Positions 1 to 6,881 of a stretch of DNA of 11,653 nucleotides are shown here, piece after piece. The notes under the pieces are model-generated. The model did no database searches. It saw only the letters and a program-made list of their open reading frames with translations, and was not told the DNA's origin. Source of the DNA: Gp6-AA40 sp050742535 (GTDB taxonomy: Bacteria; Acidobacteriota; Vicinamibacteria; Vicinamibacterales; UBA2999); NCBI GenBank assembly GCA_050742535.1, contig JBOGIQ010000184.1:1-11653 (forward strand), in the 5' to 3' direction. A program made the position numbers and the translations under genes. How positions within the stretch are numbered: the first letter of the stretch is position 1; each line of letters begins with the position of its first letter.

Positions 1-2
1 TT

Positions 3-227
3 CGCCGATTTGTGAAGGTAGCCAAACAGCGAGTGGCGTACATCGCGCGAAGGCAATTTCAAATCGCGTCCGTCTGGCAGGACGGCTACTACGAACGCGT
101 CCTGCGGACTTACGAAAGCATGGAAACGCTGATTCGGTACATCCTCGACAATCCGGTGCGAGCCGGCCTTGTCCAGAGAGCGGAGGATTTCCCTCACAGC
201 GGGACGCTGTATTGGCCTGACGCATAA
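3..227 (+). CDS. REP-associated tyrosine transposase (RAYT, Y1_Tnp family), C-terminal part, cut by window edge
   Basis: The frame is open from the left edge to TAA at 225-227, so only about the last 74 residues are seen. The GTG at 12 is unlikely to be the true start, because the preceding in-frame codons (Arg-Arg-Phe) continue the family pattern. Recognisable family signatures are VWQDGYYERVLR followed by RYILDNPVRAGLV and a terminal proline-rich, SGTLYWPDA-like tail. This is the standard C-terminal signature of RAYT/IS200-like single-strand transposases. The HUH metal-binding motif would lie upstream, outside the window. The Tyr of RYILDNP is the likely nucleophile; that is an inference from the family layout. 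RAYTs are single-copy domesticated relatives of IS200 TnpA that bind and cleave REP hairpins carrying a GTAG/GGAG-type foot. A twin-hairpin element of this style starts only 5 bases after the stop codon, which fits a RAYT flanked by its own REP sequences. Whether the gene is intact cannot be judged here. Confidence 0.85.
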   Translation, partial: RRFVKVAKQRVAYIARRQFQIASVWQDGYYERVLRTYESMETLIRYILDNPVRAGLVQRAEDFPHSGTLYWPDA

Positions 228-232
228 AGGAA

Positions 233-287
233 CGTGGGGCGGACGTTGTCACGTCCGCCTGGCGCGCCTGACAAGGCGCGCCCCACG
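233..287. repeat. Twin-hairpin REP/BIME-like palindromic element beside the RAYT gene
   Basis: An outer stem CGTGG (233-237) / CCACG (283-287) encloses two perfect 9-bp hairpins separated by one base. Hairpin 1 is GGCGGACGT (238-246), loop TGTC, ACGTCCGCC (251-259). Hairpin 2 is GGCGCGCCT (261-269), loop GACA, AGGCGCGCC (274-282). The loops are reverse complements of each other, so the element is close to two inverted copies of one REP unit, as in BIMEs. GTGG stands at the foot of each end, read inward on its own strand. The palindrome core GCCTTGTCAGGC, read on the - strand at 266-277, recurs exactly inside dnaE at 5859-5870. The element sits between two converging genes and could also stop transcription, but no T-run follows either side. 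Confidence 0.8.
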
Positions 288-301
288 ATCGAACGGGGGA
301 T

Positions 302-322
302 ACAAGGCGCGCCCCACGATCG
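302..322. repeat. Truncated second copy of the right end of the palindromic element
   Basis: The 21 bases here are identical to 271-291, 31 bases upstream, which cover the last loop, right arm and foot of the twin-hairpin element plus four flanking bases. Only the right end is duplicated, so this looks like a partial tandem duplication or a decayed neighbouring copy. It ends 2 bases before the stop codon of the - strand lipoprotein gene. Confidence 0.7.
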
Positions 323-324
323 GC

Positions 325-1530
325 TTATGGGGTCTCGCGCGGGAGCTGACGGCCGGGGAGCGCTGTCAGCGGCACCGGAGCAGCTTCCTTGAACAGCATC
401 TCCGTCGGACGCAGGCCGAAGACCTGCCCATCACGAAACACCGCCACGATCGCGACCCGGTACGGGGCGGGCGCGTCGATGAGCGGCGCCCCTTGCAGCA
501 GCAGCTCGGAAGGGAAACTCCAGGTCGACACAGGACTGCCATTGTCGGCCCGGAAGGTCGAGAGCGTGGGCGAGACGCCGACGACGGCGACAATTCCGTT
601 GAGAATCCGCGGCGGGAAGAGCGGGCGTGTCACAGGCTCTTTCCACTTCTGCGCTCCGTGGCCACGATCCAGCGCCCGCACGATGTTGTCCCACGAGACG
701 ACATAGACGTTGTTGCCGTAAACCGCGGCACCAGCGATCGTGCCGCCAAAGATCTGCCCGGTCCATTTCCATTTGTCTTTTCCGGTGCGGGCATCGAGCG
801 ACCAGAACGATTTGGTCGTCGAGCCGATGAACACGCGGTCGCGATCGACGACCGGTTCGCTCAACTCACCATCCAGCGTGCGTTCCCACCGGAGCAATCC
901 GTCCGCCAGGTTGACGCTCATCGCACGGCTGCCGTTCGCCACGAGATACGCTGCCTCGGCGTCGGCCGTCATCGACACGCGATCGGACGCGCCGAGCGAC
1001 AGCCGCCACGCCACCTCGCGGCGCTGAAGATGAACAGCCACGACGTCTCCACCCTCGAGCACCGTCAGGAGCAGGGGACCTTGCGCGATCATCCGCGTAC
1101 GCGCCGGCCGATCGAGCGCGACGCTCCACTGCTGCCGGCCCGTGCGCGGATCCAACGCTTCGATTCCACCCGGAGTGGCGACGACGACCACGCCGTGAGT
1201 CAGAAGCGGCGGCAGGCGAGTCGAAACGGAAGAGGTCCAGCGGGTTGCGCCGGTCTGACGATCGAGTGCGACGAGCTGCGCGGGCGACGGCGGCGGCGCA
1301 CCGTCTTCGGTGGACGCCGTCACTTCCTCGACAGGCACGTAGACGGCCGCGTCATCCATGGCGCCGTCGGCCGCAGGCCGCTCGGCAAGCGTGATCTTCC
1401 ACGCCTGCTCCGCTGGCAGAAGTGGAGCAATGTAGGGCTCGCGCGTGCGCTTTGGTTGTTGCCCCGAAACAGCGCACGCGGCGAGCACGATCAGAAGCGC
1501 GATCGACAGCGATCGCACGCGTCTCACCAC
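325..1530 (-). CDS. PQQ-repeat beta-propeller lipoprotein (BamB-like fold)
   Basis: A secreted or outer-membrane-anchored beta-propeller protein of about 401 residues. The N-terminus has arginines, a hydrophobic stretch and a lipobox LAAC (residues 16-19 from the GTG at 1530), so a lipoprotein signal peptide with Cys19 lipidated is expected. Seven PQQ-type blade motifs of the form xALDxxTGxxxW are visible, ending in Trp near residues 98, 135, 175, 215, 254, 296 and 337. A typical one is LDARTGKDKWKW. The fold matches PQQ_2 / WD40-like domains such as BamB, which scaffolds the outer-membrane protein assembly machine. A true BamB role is only a possibility, since many proteins share this fold. 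GTG codons at 1560, 1530, 1527 and 1518 could all start it. The one at 1560 would add a poor signal-peptide head, while 1518 has GGTGAG four bases upstream. It is transcribed divergently from guaA. Confidence 0.8.
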   Translation of the reverse strand: MVRRVRSLSIALLIVLAACAVSGQQPKRTREPYIAPLLPAEQAWKITLAERPAADGAMDDAAVYVPVEEVTASTEDGAPPPSPAQLVALDRQTGATRWTSSVSTRLPPLLTHGVVVVATPGGIEALDPRTGRQQWSVALDRPARTRMIAQGPLLLTVLEGGDVVAVHLQRREVAWRLSLGASDRVSMTADAEAAYLVANGSRAMSVNLADGLLRWERTLDGELSEPVVDRDRVFIGSTTKSFWSLDARTGKDKWKWTGQIFGGTIAGAAVYGNNVYVVSWDNIVRALDRGHGAQKWKEPVTRPLFPPRILNGIVAVVGVSPTLSTFRADNGSPVSTWSFPSELLLQGAPLIDAPAPYRVAIVAVFRDGQVFGLRPTEMLFKEAAPVPLTALPGRQLPRETP

Positions 1531-1542
1531 AAGATGTTGACC

Positions 1543-1548
1543 TATAAT
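1543..1548 (+). promoter_or_regulatory. Candidate -10 box (TATAAT) for guaA
   Basis: A perfect TATAAT stands in an AT-rich island of otherwise GC-rich sequence, 26 bases before the guaA GTG at 1575. No convincing -35 box is visible 17 bases upstream, and no TG extension precedes it. If used, the transcript would start near 1555, giving a leader of only about 20 bases with no clear Shine-Dalgarno sequence. On the other strand the same island reads TATTAT and could serve the divergent lipoprotein gene if that starts at 1518. Confidence 0.45.
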
Positions 1549-1574
1549 AGCTGCTCCCACCCAACCCCTTGGCT

Positions 1575-3149
1575 GTGTCGCATCAAACGATTCTCGTGCT
1601 CGACTTTGGCTCGCAGTACACGCAGCTCATCGCGCGTCGTCTGCGGGAGCTGTCGGTGTATTCCGAGATCGTTCCGTTCAACACAGCGCTCGCCGCGATT
1701 CGCGCGAAGCGCCCGGTCGGCGTGATCCTGTCGGGCGGCCCGAGCAGCGTCTCGGACGAAGGGGCGCCGAAGTGCGACCCGGCGATTTTCAACCTCGACA
1801 TTCCGGTCCTCGGCATCTGCTACGGGATGCAACTGATGACCGAAATGCTTGGCGGCGAGGTCAGACGGTCGGGCCACAGAGAATTTGGACACGCCATCGT
1901 TCGACCGGTCGATTTGGAACCGCGCGCCGGCGGAGCCACGGTCGTGACGACGCCACGGCTGTTTACCGAATTGCCGGGCGAGTTGCGGGTCTGGGCAAGC
2001 CATGGCGACGATGTCGCAGCGGTGCCACCGGGGTTTCAGATCGCCGCCACGAGCGCCACCGCACCGATCGCGGCCATGGAGTCGGCCGAGCGCGATCTCT
2101 ACGCGCTGCTGTTCCATCCCGAGGTCGTCCACACGGATCACGGCATCGAGATCCTCAGTAATTTCGCCTACGGTGTCTGCGGCTGCACGGGCGACTGGAC
2201 CATCGCCTCGTTCATCGAAGAGGCGACCGAACGGATCAATCGGCAGGTCGGATCGGGAAAACTGGTGTGCGGCCTCTCCGGCGGCGTCGATTCGACCGTT
2301 GCGGCAATGCTGATCCACCGCGCGATCGGCGACCGGCTGACGTGCATTTTCGTGGACAACGGGCTGCTGCGACACGACGAGGCGAATCAGATCCGGAAGC
2401 GCTTCCGCGAGAAGCTGCATCTGCCGCTCGACTTCGTCGACGCCGCGGATCTGTTTCTCGCGCGACTGGCTGGCATCACGGATCCGGAACAAAAGCGCAA
2501 GATCATCGGCGCCGCGTTCATCGACGTCTTCGAGCGGCGGGCCACGGAGCTCGGGGGCTTTGATTTCCTCGGGCAGGGAACGTTGTACCCGGACGTCATC
2601 GAATCGGCGTCGGTGCACGGCCCGGCGGTCGTCATCAAAAGCCATCACAACGTCGGCGGGCTCCCGGAGCGGATGAAGTTCACGCTGGTCGAACCGTTGC
2701 GCGATCTGTTCAAGGACGAAGTTCGCCGCGTGGGGCAGGACCTTGGCCTCGAACGTGAATTCGTGGTGCGCCAGCCGTTTCCCGGCCCAGGCCTCGCCGT
2801 GCGCTTGATCGGCGAAATTACGCGCGAGCGGCTCGACCTCCTCCGGCTGGCGGACAAGATCGTCGCCGAGGAGATCCGCGGTTCAGGGTGGTACGAGCGG
2901 CTGTGGCAGAGTTTTGCGGTCCTGCTGCCCGTGCAGAGCGTCGGAGTCATGGGCGACGCCAGGACCTACGAGTACACGATCGCCATTCGCGCGGTCGAGA
3001 GCCTGGATGGCATGACGGCGGACTGGGCGCGCCTGCCGCACGATCTCCTGGCGACGATTTCATCGCGGATCGTCAATGAGGTCCGCGGCATCAACCGCGT
3101 CGTCTACGACATATCGTCCAAGCCGCCATCGACGATTGAATGGGAATAG
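1575..3149 (+). CDS. guaA: GMP synthase (glutamine-hydrolysing)
   Basis: Converts XMP to GMP using ATP and glutamine, the last step of de novo guanine nucleotide synthesis in the cytoplasm. The 524 residues match the usual length (about 525). The N-terminal class I glutamine amidotransferase domain has the nucleophile in GICYGMQ (Cys82) and the His/Glu pair in LFHPEVVH (His181, Glu183). The ATP-pyrophosphatase domain has the P-loop SGGVDS (235-240) and the FVDNGLLR segment. The C-terminal dimerisation domain carries PFPGPGLAVR (401-410) and ends with the family tail SSKPPSTIEWE. A GTG start at 1575 gives the typical MSHQTILVLDFGSQ beginning; a TTG at 1569 would add two residues. No good ribosome-binding site precedes either. 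dnaE begins 9 bases after the stop, so the two are probably co-transcribed. All key residues are present and the enzyme should be active. Confidence 0.97.
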   Translation: MSHQTILVLDFGSQYTQLIARRLRELSVYSEIVPFNTALAAIRAKRPVGVILSGGPSSVSDEGAPKCDPAIFNLDIPVLGICYGMQLMTEMLGGEVRRSGHREFGHAIVRPVDLEPRAGGATVVTTPRLFTELPGELRVWASHGDDVAAVPPGFQIAATSATAPIAAMESAERDLYALLFHPEVVHTDHGIEILSNFAYGVCGCTGDWTIASFIEEATERINRQVGSGKLVCGLSGGVDSTVAAMLIHRAIGDRLTCIFVDNGLLRHDEANQIRKRFREKLHLPLDFVDAADLFLARLAGITDPEQKRKIIGAAFIDVFERRATELGGFDFLGQGTLYPDVIESASVHGPAVVIKSHHNVGGLPERMKFTLVEPLRDLFKDEVRRVGQDLGLEREFVVRQPFPGPGLAVRLIGEITRERLDLLRLADKIVAEEIRGSGWYERLWQSFAVLLPVQSVGVMGDARTYEYTIAIRAVESLDGMTADWARLPHDLLATISSRIVNEVRGINRVVYDISSKPPSTIEWE

Positions 3150-3158
3150 TGGTTTAGT

Positions 3159-6100
3159 GTGAACGAGTTCGTTCATCTCCATCTGCACACTGAGTTCTCC
3201 CTCCTCGACGGCGCCTGCCGGATCGACGAACTCCTCGACGAAGCGGTCAAACTGAAGATGCCGGCGCTCGCCGTGACCGAGCACGGCAACATGTTCTCGT
3301 CGGTCGTCTTTCACGATCACGCGCGGGATCGCGACCTGAAACCGATTCTCGGGTGTGAGGTGTACGTCGCGCAGGGCAGCCGCTTCGAGAAGAGCGGCCC
3401 CCAGACCGAGACGAATCACCTGGTGCTGCTCGCGGAGACGAACGAGGGGTACGCGAATCTGATCAAGCTCGTCTCGGCGGGATACACCGAGGGGTTCTAC
3501 TACCGGCCGCGTATCGACAAGGATCTGCTGGCGCACCACGCGAAGGGCCTCATCGGGCTCAGCAGCTGCCTGAAGGGCGAGGTCGCCAGCGCGCTGCGAA
3601 CGGAGCAGGCGCGTCCGGCGCTGGAGGCCGCCGCCCGGCTGCGCGACATCCTCGGTCCGAACAACTTCTTCCTGGAGATGCAGTACCAGGGGATCGAGGA
3701 ACAGAAAGTCGTCAACAAAGGGATCATCCCACTCGCGCGCGAGCTCAATCTTCCGCTGGTCGCCACCAACGACGTGCACTACCTGCGGCAGGGCGACCAT
3801 CAACCGCACGACATCCTGCTCTGCATCGGCACGGGCAAGACCGTCAACGACGCCCAGCGGCTCCGCTACACCGGCGATCAGTTCTTCCTCAAGACCGGGG
3901 AGCAGATGGCCGCGGTCTTCGCCGGCCACGAGGACGCCCTCAGGAACACGCTTCGCGTGGCCGAGCGGTGCAACGTCACGATCCCGACAGGTCAGAACCA
4001 TCTGCCGTCGTTCGGTGTGCCCGACGGCTTCACGCTCGATCACTATTTCGAACACGTCGTGCGTGAAGGCTTCGCCCAGCGTCTGAGCCGGCTCCGGCAG
4101 CTCGCGGCGGCCGGAGTCCTGCGCCATACGATCGACGAATACGAGCGGCGTCTCGAGTACGAGATCGAGATGATCAAGACGATGGGGTTCCCGGGCTATC
4201 TGCTCATCGTCTGGGACTTCATCCGCTACGCGCGCGAACAGGGCATCCCGGTCGGCCCGGGCCGCGGGTCGGCCGCCGGGTCGCTGGCGGCGTGGTGCAT
4301 GCGCATCACCGACGTCGATCCGATCGACTTCGATCTCATCTTCGAGCGGTTCCTCAACCCGGAACGCATCTCGATGCCGGACATCGACGTCGATTTCTGC
4401 GAGCGCCGCCGCGGGGAAGTGATCGAGTACGTCACGCGGAAATACGGGCGCGAGAACGTCGCGCAGATCATCACCTTCGGCACGATGAAAGCGAAGGCGG
4501 TGGTGCGCGACGTCGGCCGCGCGCTGGACATGCCGTACGCGGACGTCGATCGGATCGCCAAGCAGATCCCGGCCGCCCTGGACATGACGCTGGACAAGGC
4601 GCTCACCGAGAACCCGGTGCTCAAGGAGATGGCGGCCAAGGACCCGAAGGTGAAGGAGGTCCTCGACATCGGCAAGCGGCTCGAAGGCATGTCGCGGCAC
4701 GCGTCGGTGCACGCCGCCGGGGTGGTCATTGCCCCGGGCCCGATCACCGACTACGCGCCGCTCTACAAGGGGCAGCGGGACGAGCTGACGACCCAGTGGA
4801 ACATGAAGGAGATCGAGCGGGTCGGCCTCCTGAAGATGGATTTCCTGGGCCTGAGCACCCTCACGCTCATCGACGACGCGCTCAAGGAGATCAAGAGAAC
4901 CGAGGGCATCCAGCTCGACATCGACAATATCCCGCTCGACGACCCCAGGACCTACAGGGTGTTCCAGGAGGGAGCGGCCTACGGCATCTTCCAGTTCGAA
5001 AGCTCCGGGATGCGCGAGCTCCTGCGCAAGGCCAAGCCCACGCGCCTCGACGACCTGATCGCGCTCAATGCGCTCTACCGGCCCGGGCCGCTCAAGAGCG
5101 GCATGGTCGACGACTGGGTCGAGCGGAAGCAGGGCAAGCGCGAGGTGAAGTACGAGCTGTCGCAGCTCGAACCGATCCTGTCCGACACCTACGGCGTCAT
5201 CGCCTACCAGGAACAGGTGATGCGCATCGCGCAGGCGGTCGCGGGATTCACGCTCGGTCAGGCCGATGTGCTGCGCAAGGCCATGGGCAAGAAGGACCCG
5301 AAGGTCATGGCCAAGCAGCGCGAAGCCTTCCTCGCGGGCGCGAAACAACAGGGCGTCAGCGAGAAGAAAGCCGTCAAGCTGTTCGAGTTGATCGAGTTCT
5401 TCGCCGGCTATGGCTTCAACAAGTCGCACTCGACCGCCTACGCGTTCCTCGCGTATCAGACGGCCTATCTCAAGGCGAACTATCCGTCACACTTCACCGC
5501 GGCGCTGCTGACGATCGAAGCGCAGAACACCGACAAGCTCGCCATGTACCTCGCGGAGGCGCGTGAACGCGGCATCACGGTGCTGCAGCCCGACATCAAC
5601 CAGAGTCAGCTGTCGTTCTCCGTCGAAACGCGTGAGGACGGCTCGCGGCCGGTCCGCTTCGGGCTGACGGCGATCAAGGGGCTCGGCGAGGGCGCCATCA
5701 ACTCCGTCATTGCGGCGCGCGAGCAGCTTGGCGGCGGGATTCCGTCGCTGCACGCGCTGTGCGAAATCCTCGATCTGCGGCTCGCCAACAAGCGTGTGTT
5801 CGAAGCGCTGGTCAAGTCGGGCGCGTGCGACTCGCTCGTCACAGATTCAGTGGGACGGGCCTTGTCAGGCCCGTCTCGTCCCCTACGCGAGATCCGTGCG
5901 CGGCTGTTTGCCGCGATCGACGGCGCGTGCGACCACGGGAACCGTGTGCAGCGGAACAAGGACCTGGGCCAGGTCGACCTCTTTGGTGGCGGCGATGAAG
6001 GCCCGGAGTCTGCCTCGGCCGCCTCGATTCCGCTGCCCGATGTGCCTCCGTGGACCGAGATCGAGCAGCTGAACTTCGAAAAGGAAGCGCTAGGTCTGTA

Positions 6101-6806
6101 TTGGACCGGCCACCCGATCGATCGCTACGCGGACGATCTGCGCGTCTACGGCGCAAAGACCACCGCCGATTTGCTGCCGAAGAAGGCTCCCGCGGATGAA
6201 GAGACCGGCTTCAGTGGGGCGAGCGTCAGTGGGGCGAGCCTCAGTGGGGCGAACCCTGCGGGTTCGCCGGGCGAGCCTGAAAGGCTCGCCCCACTGAGCG
6301 AAGAAGTGTCGCTAGGTGGTATCGTCTCCGGCCTTCGGCCGCTCAAGACGCGGCGCGGGGACCGCATGTGCGTGTTCATGCTCGACGACGCGACCGGCAG
6401 CCTCGAGGTGGTGGTCTTTCCGGAGGCGTTCAAACAGTTTGGCCACCTTGCCGACAATGGCCAGATGGTGGTCGTCAAAGGCAAGTTCGAGCGCGACGAT
6501 GAATCGGCCCGGCTGCTGGCGTCGGAGATTGCCCCCGTGGAGGCCGTTCGCGAGCGGCTGGCGCGCTCGGTAGCCATCCGGCTGTCGACCCCGCCGCACG
6601 ACCGCGCGACGTTCGAGAAGCTCTGGGACGTGTTCGCGCAGCACAAAGGAGACCGTCGAGTGGCCTTCGACATCGAGCTCCAGGAGACCGAGCGCCGGCT
6701 GCGCGTGACGATCGACGTCAACGCGCAGATACGCGTGCGGCCGTCGGAGCGCCTCGTGTCGGAGGTCGAAAAGATCTGCGGCGCCGGCTCGGTGACGCTT
6801 CGATGA
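3159..6806 (+). CDS. dnaE: DNA polymerase III subunit alpha (replicative polymerase)
   Basis: The catalytic chain of the replicase, 1215 residues against about 1160-1170 usual. The N-terminal PHP domain begins HLHLHTEFSLLDG. All nine expected metal ligands can be placed: His8, His10, Asp17, His42, Glu67, His87, Cys137, Asp205 and His207. The polymerase core has GPGRGSAAGSL (367-375), PDIDVDF with Asp408 and Asp410, and the third catalytic Asp561 in KMDFLGL. Later come the YGFNKSHSTAYA segment (751-762), a helix-hairpin-helix region near 832-890, a QVDLF clamp-binding motif (938-942), and an OB-fold starting near GGIVSGLRPLK (1053-1063). The extra length is largely explained by two palindromic insertions that stay in frame, at residues 898-909 and 1018-1047. 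The start is GTG at 3159, giving MNEFVHLHLHTEF; the ribosome-binding site is weak. accA follows, as in E. coli, where dnaE and accA are also adjacent. This is the DnaE1-type polymerase, not the imuC/DnaE2 type, judged by the clamp motif and housekeeping context. Confidence 0.97.
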   Translation: MNEFVHLHLHTEFSLLDGACRIDELLDEAVKLKMPALAVTEHGNMFSSVVFHDHARDRDLKPILGCEVYVAQGSRFEKSGPQTETNHLVLLAETNEGYANLIKLVSAGYTEGFYYRPRIDKDLLAHHAKGLIGLSSCLKGEVASALRTEQARPALEAAARLRDILGPNNFFLEMQYQGIEEQKVVNKGIIPLARELNLPLVATNDVHYLRQGDHQPHDILLCIGTGKTVNDAQRLRYTGDQFFLKTGEQMAAVFAGHEDALRNTLRVAERCNVTIPTGQNHLPSFGVPDGFTLDHYFEHVVREGFAQRLSRLRQLAAAGVLRHTIDEYERRLEYEIEMIKTMGFPGYLLIVWDFIRYAREQGIPVGPGRGSAAGSLAAWCMRITDVDPIDFDLIFERFLNPERISMPDIDVDFCERRRGEVIEYVTRKYGRENVAQIITFGTMKAKAVVRDVGRALDMPYADVDRIAKQIPAALDMTLDKALTENPVLKEMAAKDPKVKEVLDIGKRLEGMSRHASVHAAGVVIAPGPITDYAPLYKGQRDELTTQWNMKEIERVGLLKMDFLGLSTLTLIDDALKEIKRTEGIQLDIDNIPLDDPRTYRVFQEGAAYGIFQFESSGMRELLRKAKPTRLDDLIALNALYRPGPLKSGMVDDWVERKQGKREVKYELSQLEPILSDTYGVIAYQEQVMRIAQAVAGFTLGQADVLRKAMGKKDPKVMAKQREAFLAGAKQQGVSEKKAVKLFELIEFFAGYGFNKSHSTAYAFLAYQTAYLKANYPSHFTAALLTIEAQNTDKLAMYLAEARERGITVLQPDINQSQLSFSVETREDGSRPVRFGLTAIKGLGEGAINSVIAAREQLGGGIPSLHALCEILDLRLANKRVFEALVKSGACDSLVTDSVGRALSGPSRPLREIRARLFAAIDGACDHGNRVQRNKDLGQVDLFGGGDEGPESASAASIPLPDVPPWTEIEQLNFEKEALGLYWTGHPIDRYADDLRVYGAKTTADLLPKKAPADEETGFSGASVSGASLSGANPAGSPGEPERLAPLSEEVSLGGIVSGLRPLKTRRGDRMCVFMLDDATGSLEVVVFPEAFKQFGHLADNGQMVVVKGKFERDDESARLLASEIAPVEAVRERLARSVAIRLSTPPHDRATFEKLWDVFAQHKGDRRVAFDIELQETERRLRVTIDVNAQIRVRPSERLVSEVEKICGAGSVTLR
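5850..5886. repeat. REP-like hairpin inserted in dnaE (first copy)
   Basis: GTGG (5850-5853) precedes a perfect 9-bp hairpin GACGGGCCT (5854-5862), loop TGTC, AGGCCCGTC (5867-5875). The copy ends in CTAC (5883-5886), which is GTAG on the - strand. The core GCCTTGTCAGGC also occurs in the element at 233-287 on the - strand. It encodes VGRALSGPSRPL-like low-complexity sequence at residues 898-909, between the helix-hairpin-helix region and the clamp-binding QVDLF. The reading frame continues through it. Confidence 0.75.
6211..6297. repeat. Twin-hairpin REP-like element with 15-bp tandem repeats inserted in dnaE (second copy)
   Basis: Three 15-bp tandem units starting TCAGTGGGGCGA begin at 6211, 6226 and 6241 and encode SGASV, SGASL and SGANP. 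The third unit is the left end of a 57-bp element. In that element the outer stem TCAGTGG (6241-6247) / CCACTGA (6291-6297) encloses hairpin 1, GGCGAACCC (6248-6256), loop TGC, GGGTTCGCC (6260-6268), and hairpin 2, GGCGAGCCT (6270-6278), loop GAA, AGGCTCGCC (6282-6290). This is the same plan as 233-287, including the single base between hairpins. The second tandem unit also pairs with the right end as a perfect 16-bp inverted repeat (6226-6241 with 6282-6297). The whole stretch is 87 bases, or 29 codons, and lies in the linker before the OB-fold. Confidence 0.85.
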
Positions 6807-6844
6807 CCAGTCCTGTCACCGCCGCTCCGTACACTGAGTCTGCC

Positions 6845-6865
6845 GGAACGCCTTGGCGGCGTTCC
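6845..6865. other. Hairpin between dnaE and accA, possible weak terminator or palindromic repeat
   Basis: GGAACGCC (6845-6852), loop TTGGC, GGCGTTCC (6858-6865) forms a perfect 8-bp stem, 38 bases after the dnaE stop and 16 bases before the accA start. The following bases (TTGAG) are not a U-run, so strong intrinsic termination is unlikely. It has no GTGG/GTAG foot and differs from the other palindromes, although its GC-rich arms are similar in style. It could attenuate read-through into accA. Confidence 0.5.
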
Positions 6866-6881
6866 TTGAGCGAGACGTAGT

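Noticed and set aside
12..227. A complete small 71-residue gene
   Set aside because: The in-frame sequence before the GTG continues the transposase family pattern, so this is the tail of a longer gene cut by the window edge.
233..287. The twin hairpin as an ordinary bidirectional terminator between converging genes
   Set aside because: No T-run follows on either strand, and the same structure occurs inside dnaE, so a dispersed repeat is the better explanation. A secondary terminating effect is not excluded.
169..1725. A 518-codon open frame on the + strand across the lipoprotein gene
   Set aside because: Its product is Arg/His-rich without motifs. The - strand frame has a lipobox and seven regular PQQ-type repeats, and this frame also runs into guaA.
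3060..5429. A 789-codon open frame on the - strand opposite dnaE
   Set aside because: It is the antisense shadow of GC-rich codons. Its product is Arg/Asp/Leu/His-biased with no domain pattern, while the + strand shows complete DnaE motifs.
6211..6255. The 15-bp tandem repeats as a CRISPR-like array
   Set aside because: The units are contiguous without spacers, in coding frame, and belong to the palindromic element.
5850..6297. dnaE as a pseudogene because of the insertions
   Set aside because: The frame is unbroken through both insertions, all catalytic residues are present, and the OB-fold region continues normally to a stop at 6806.
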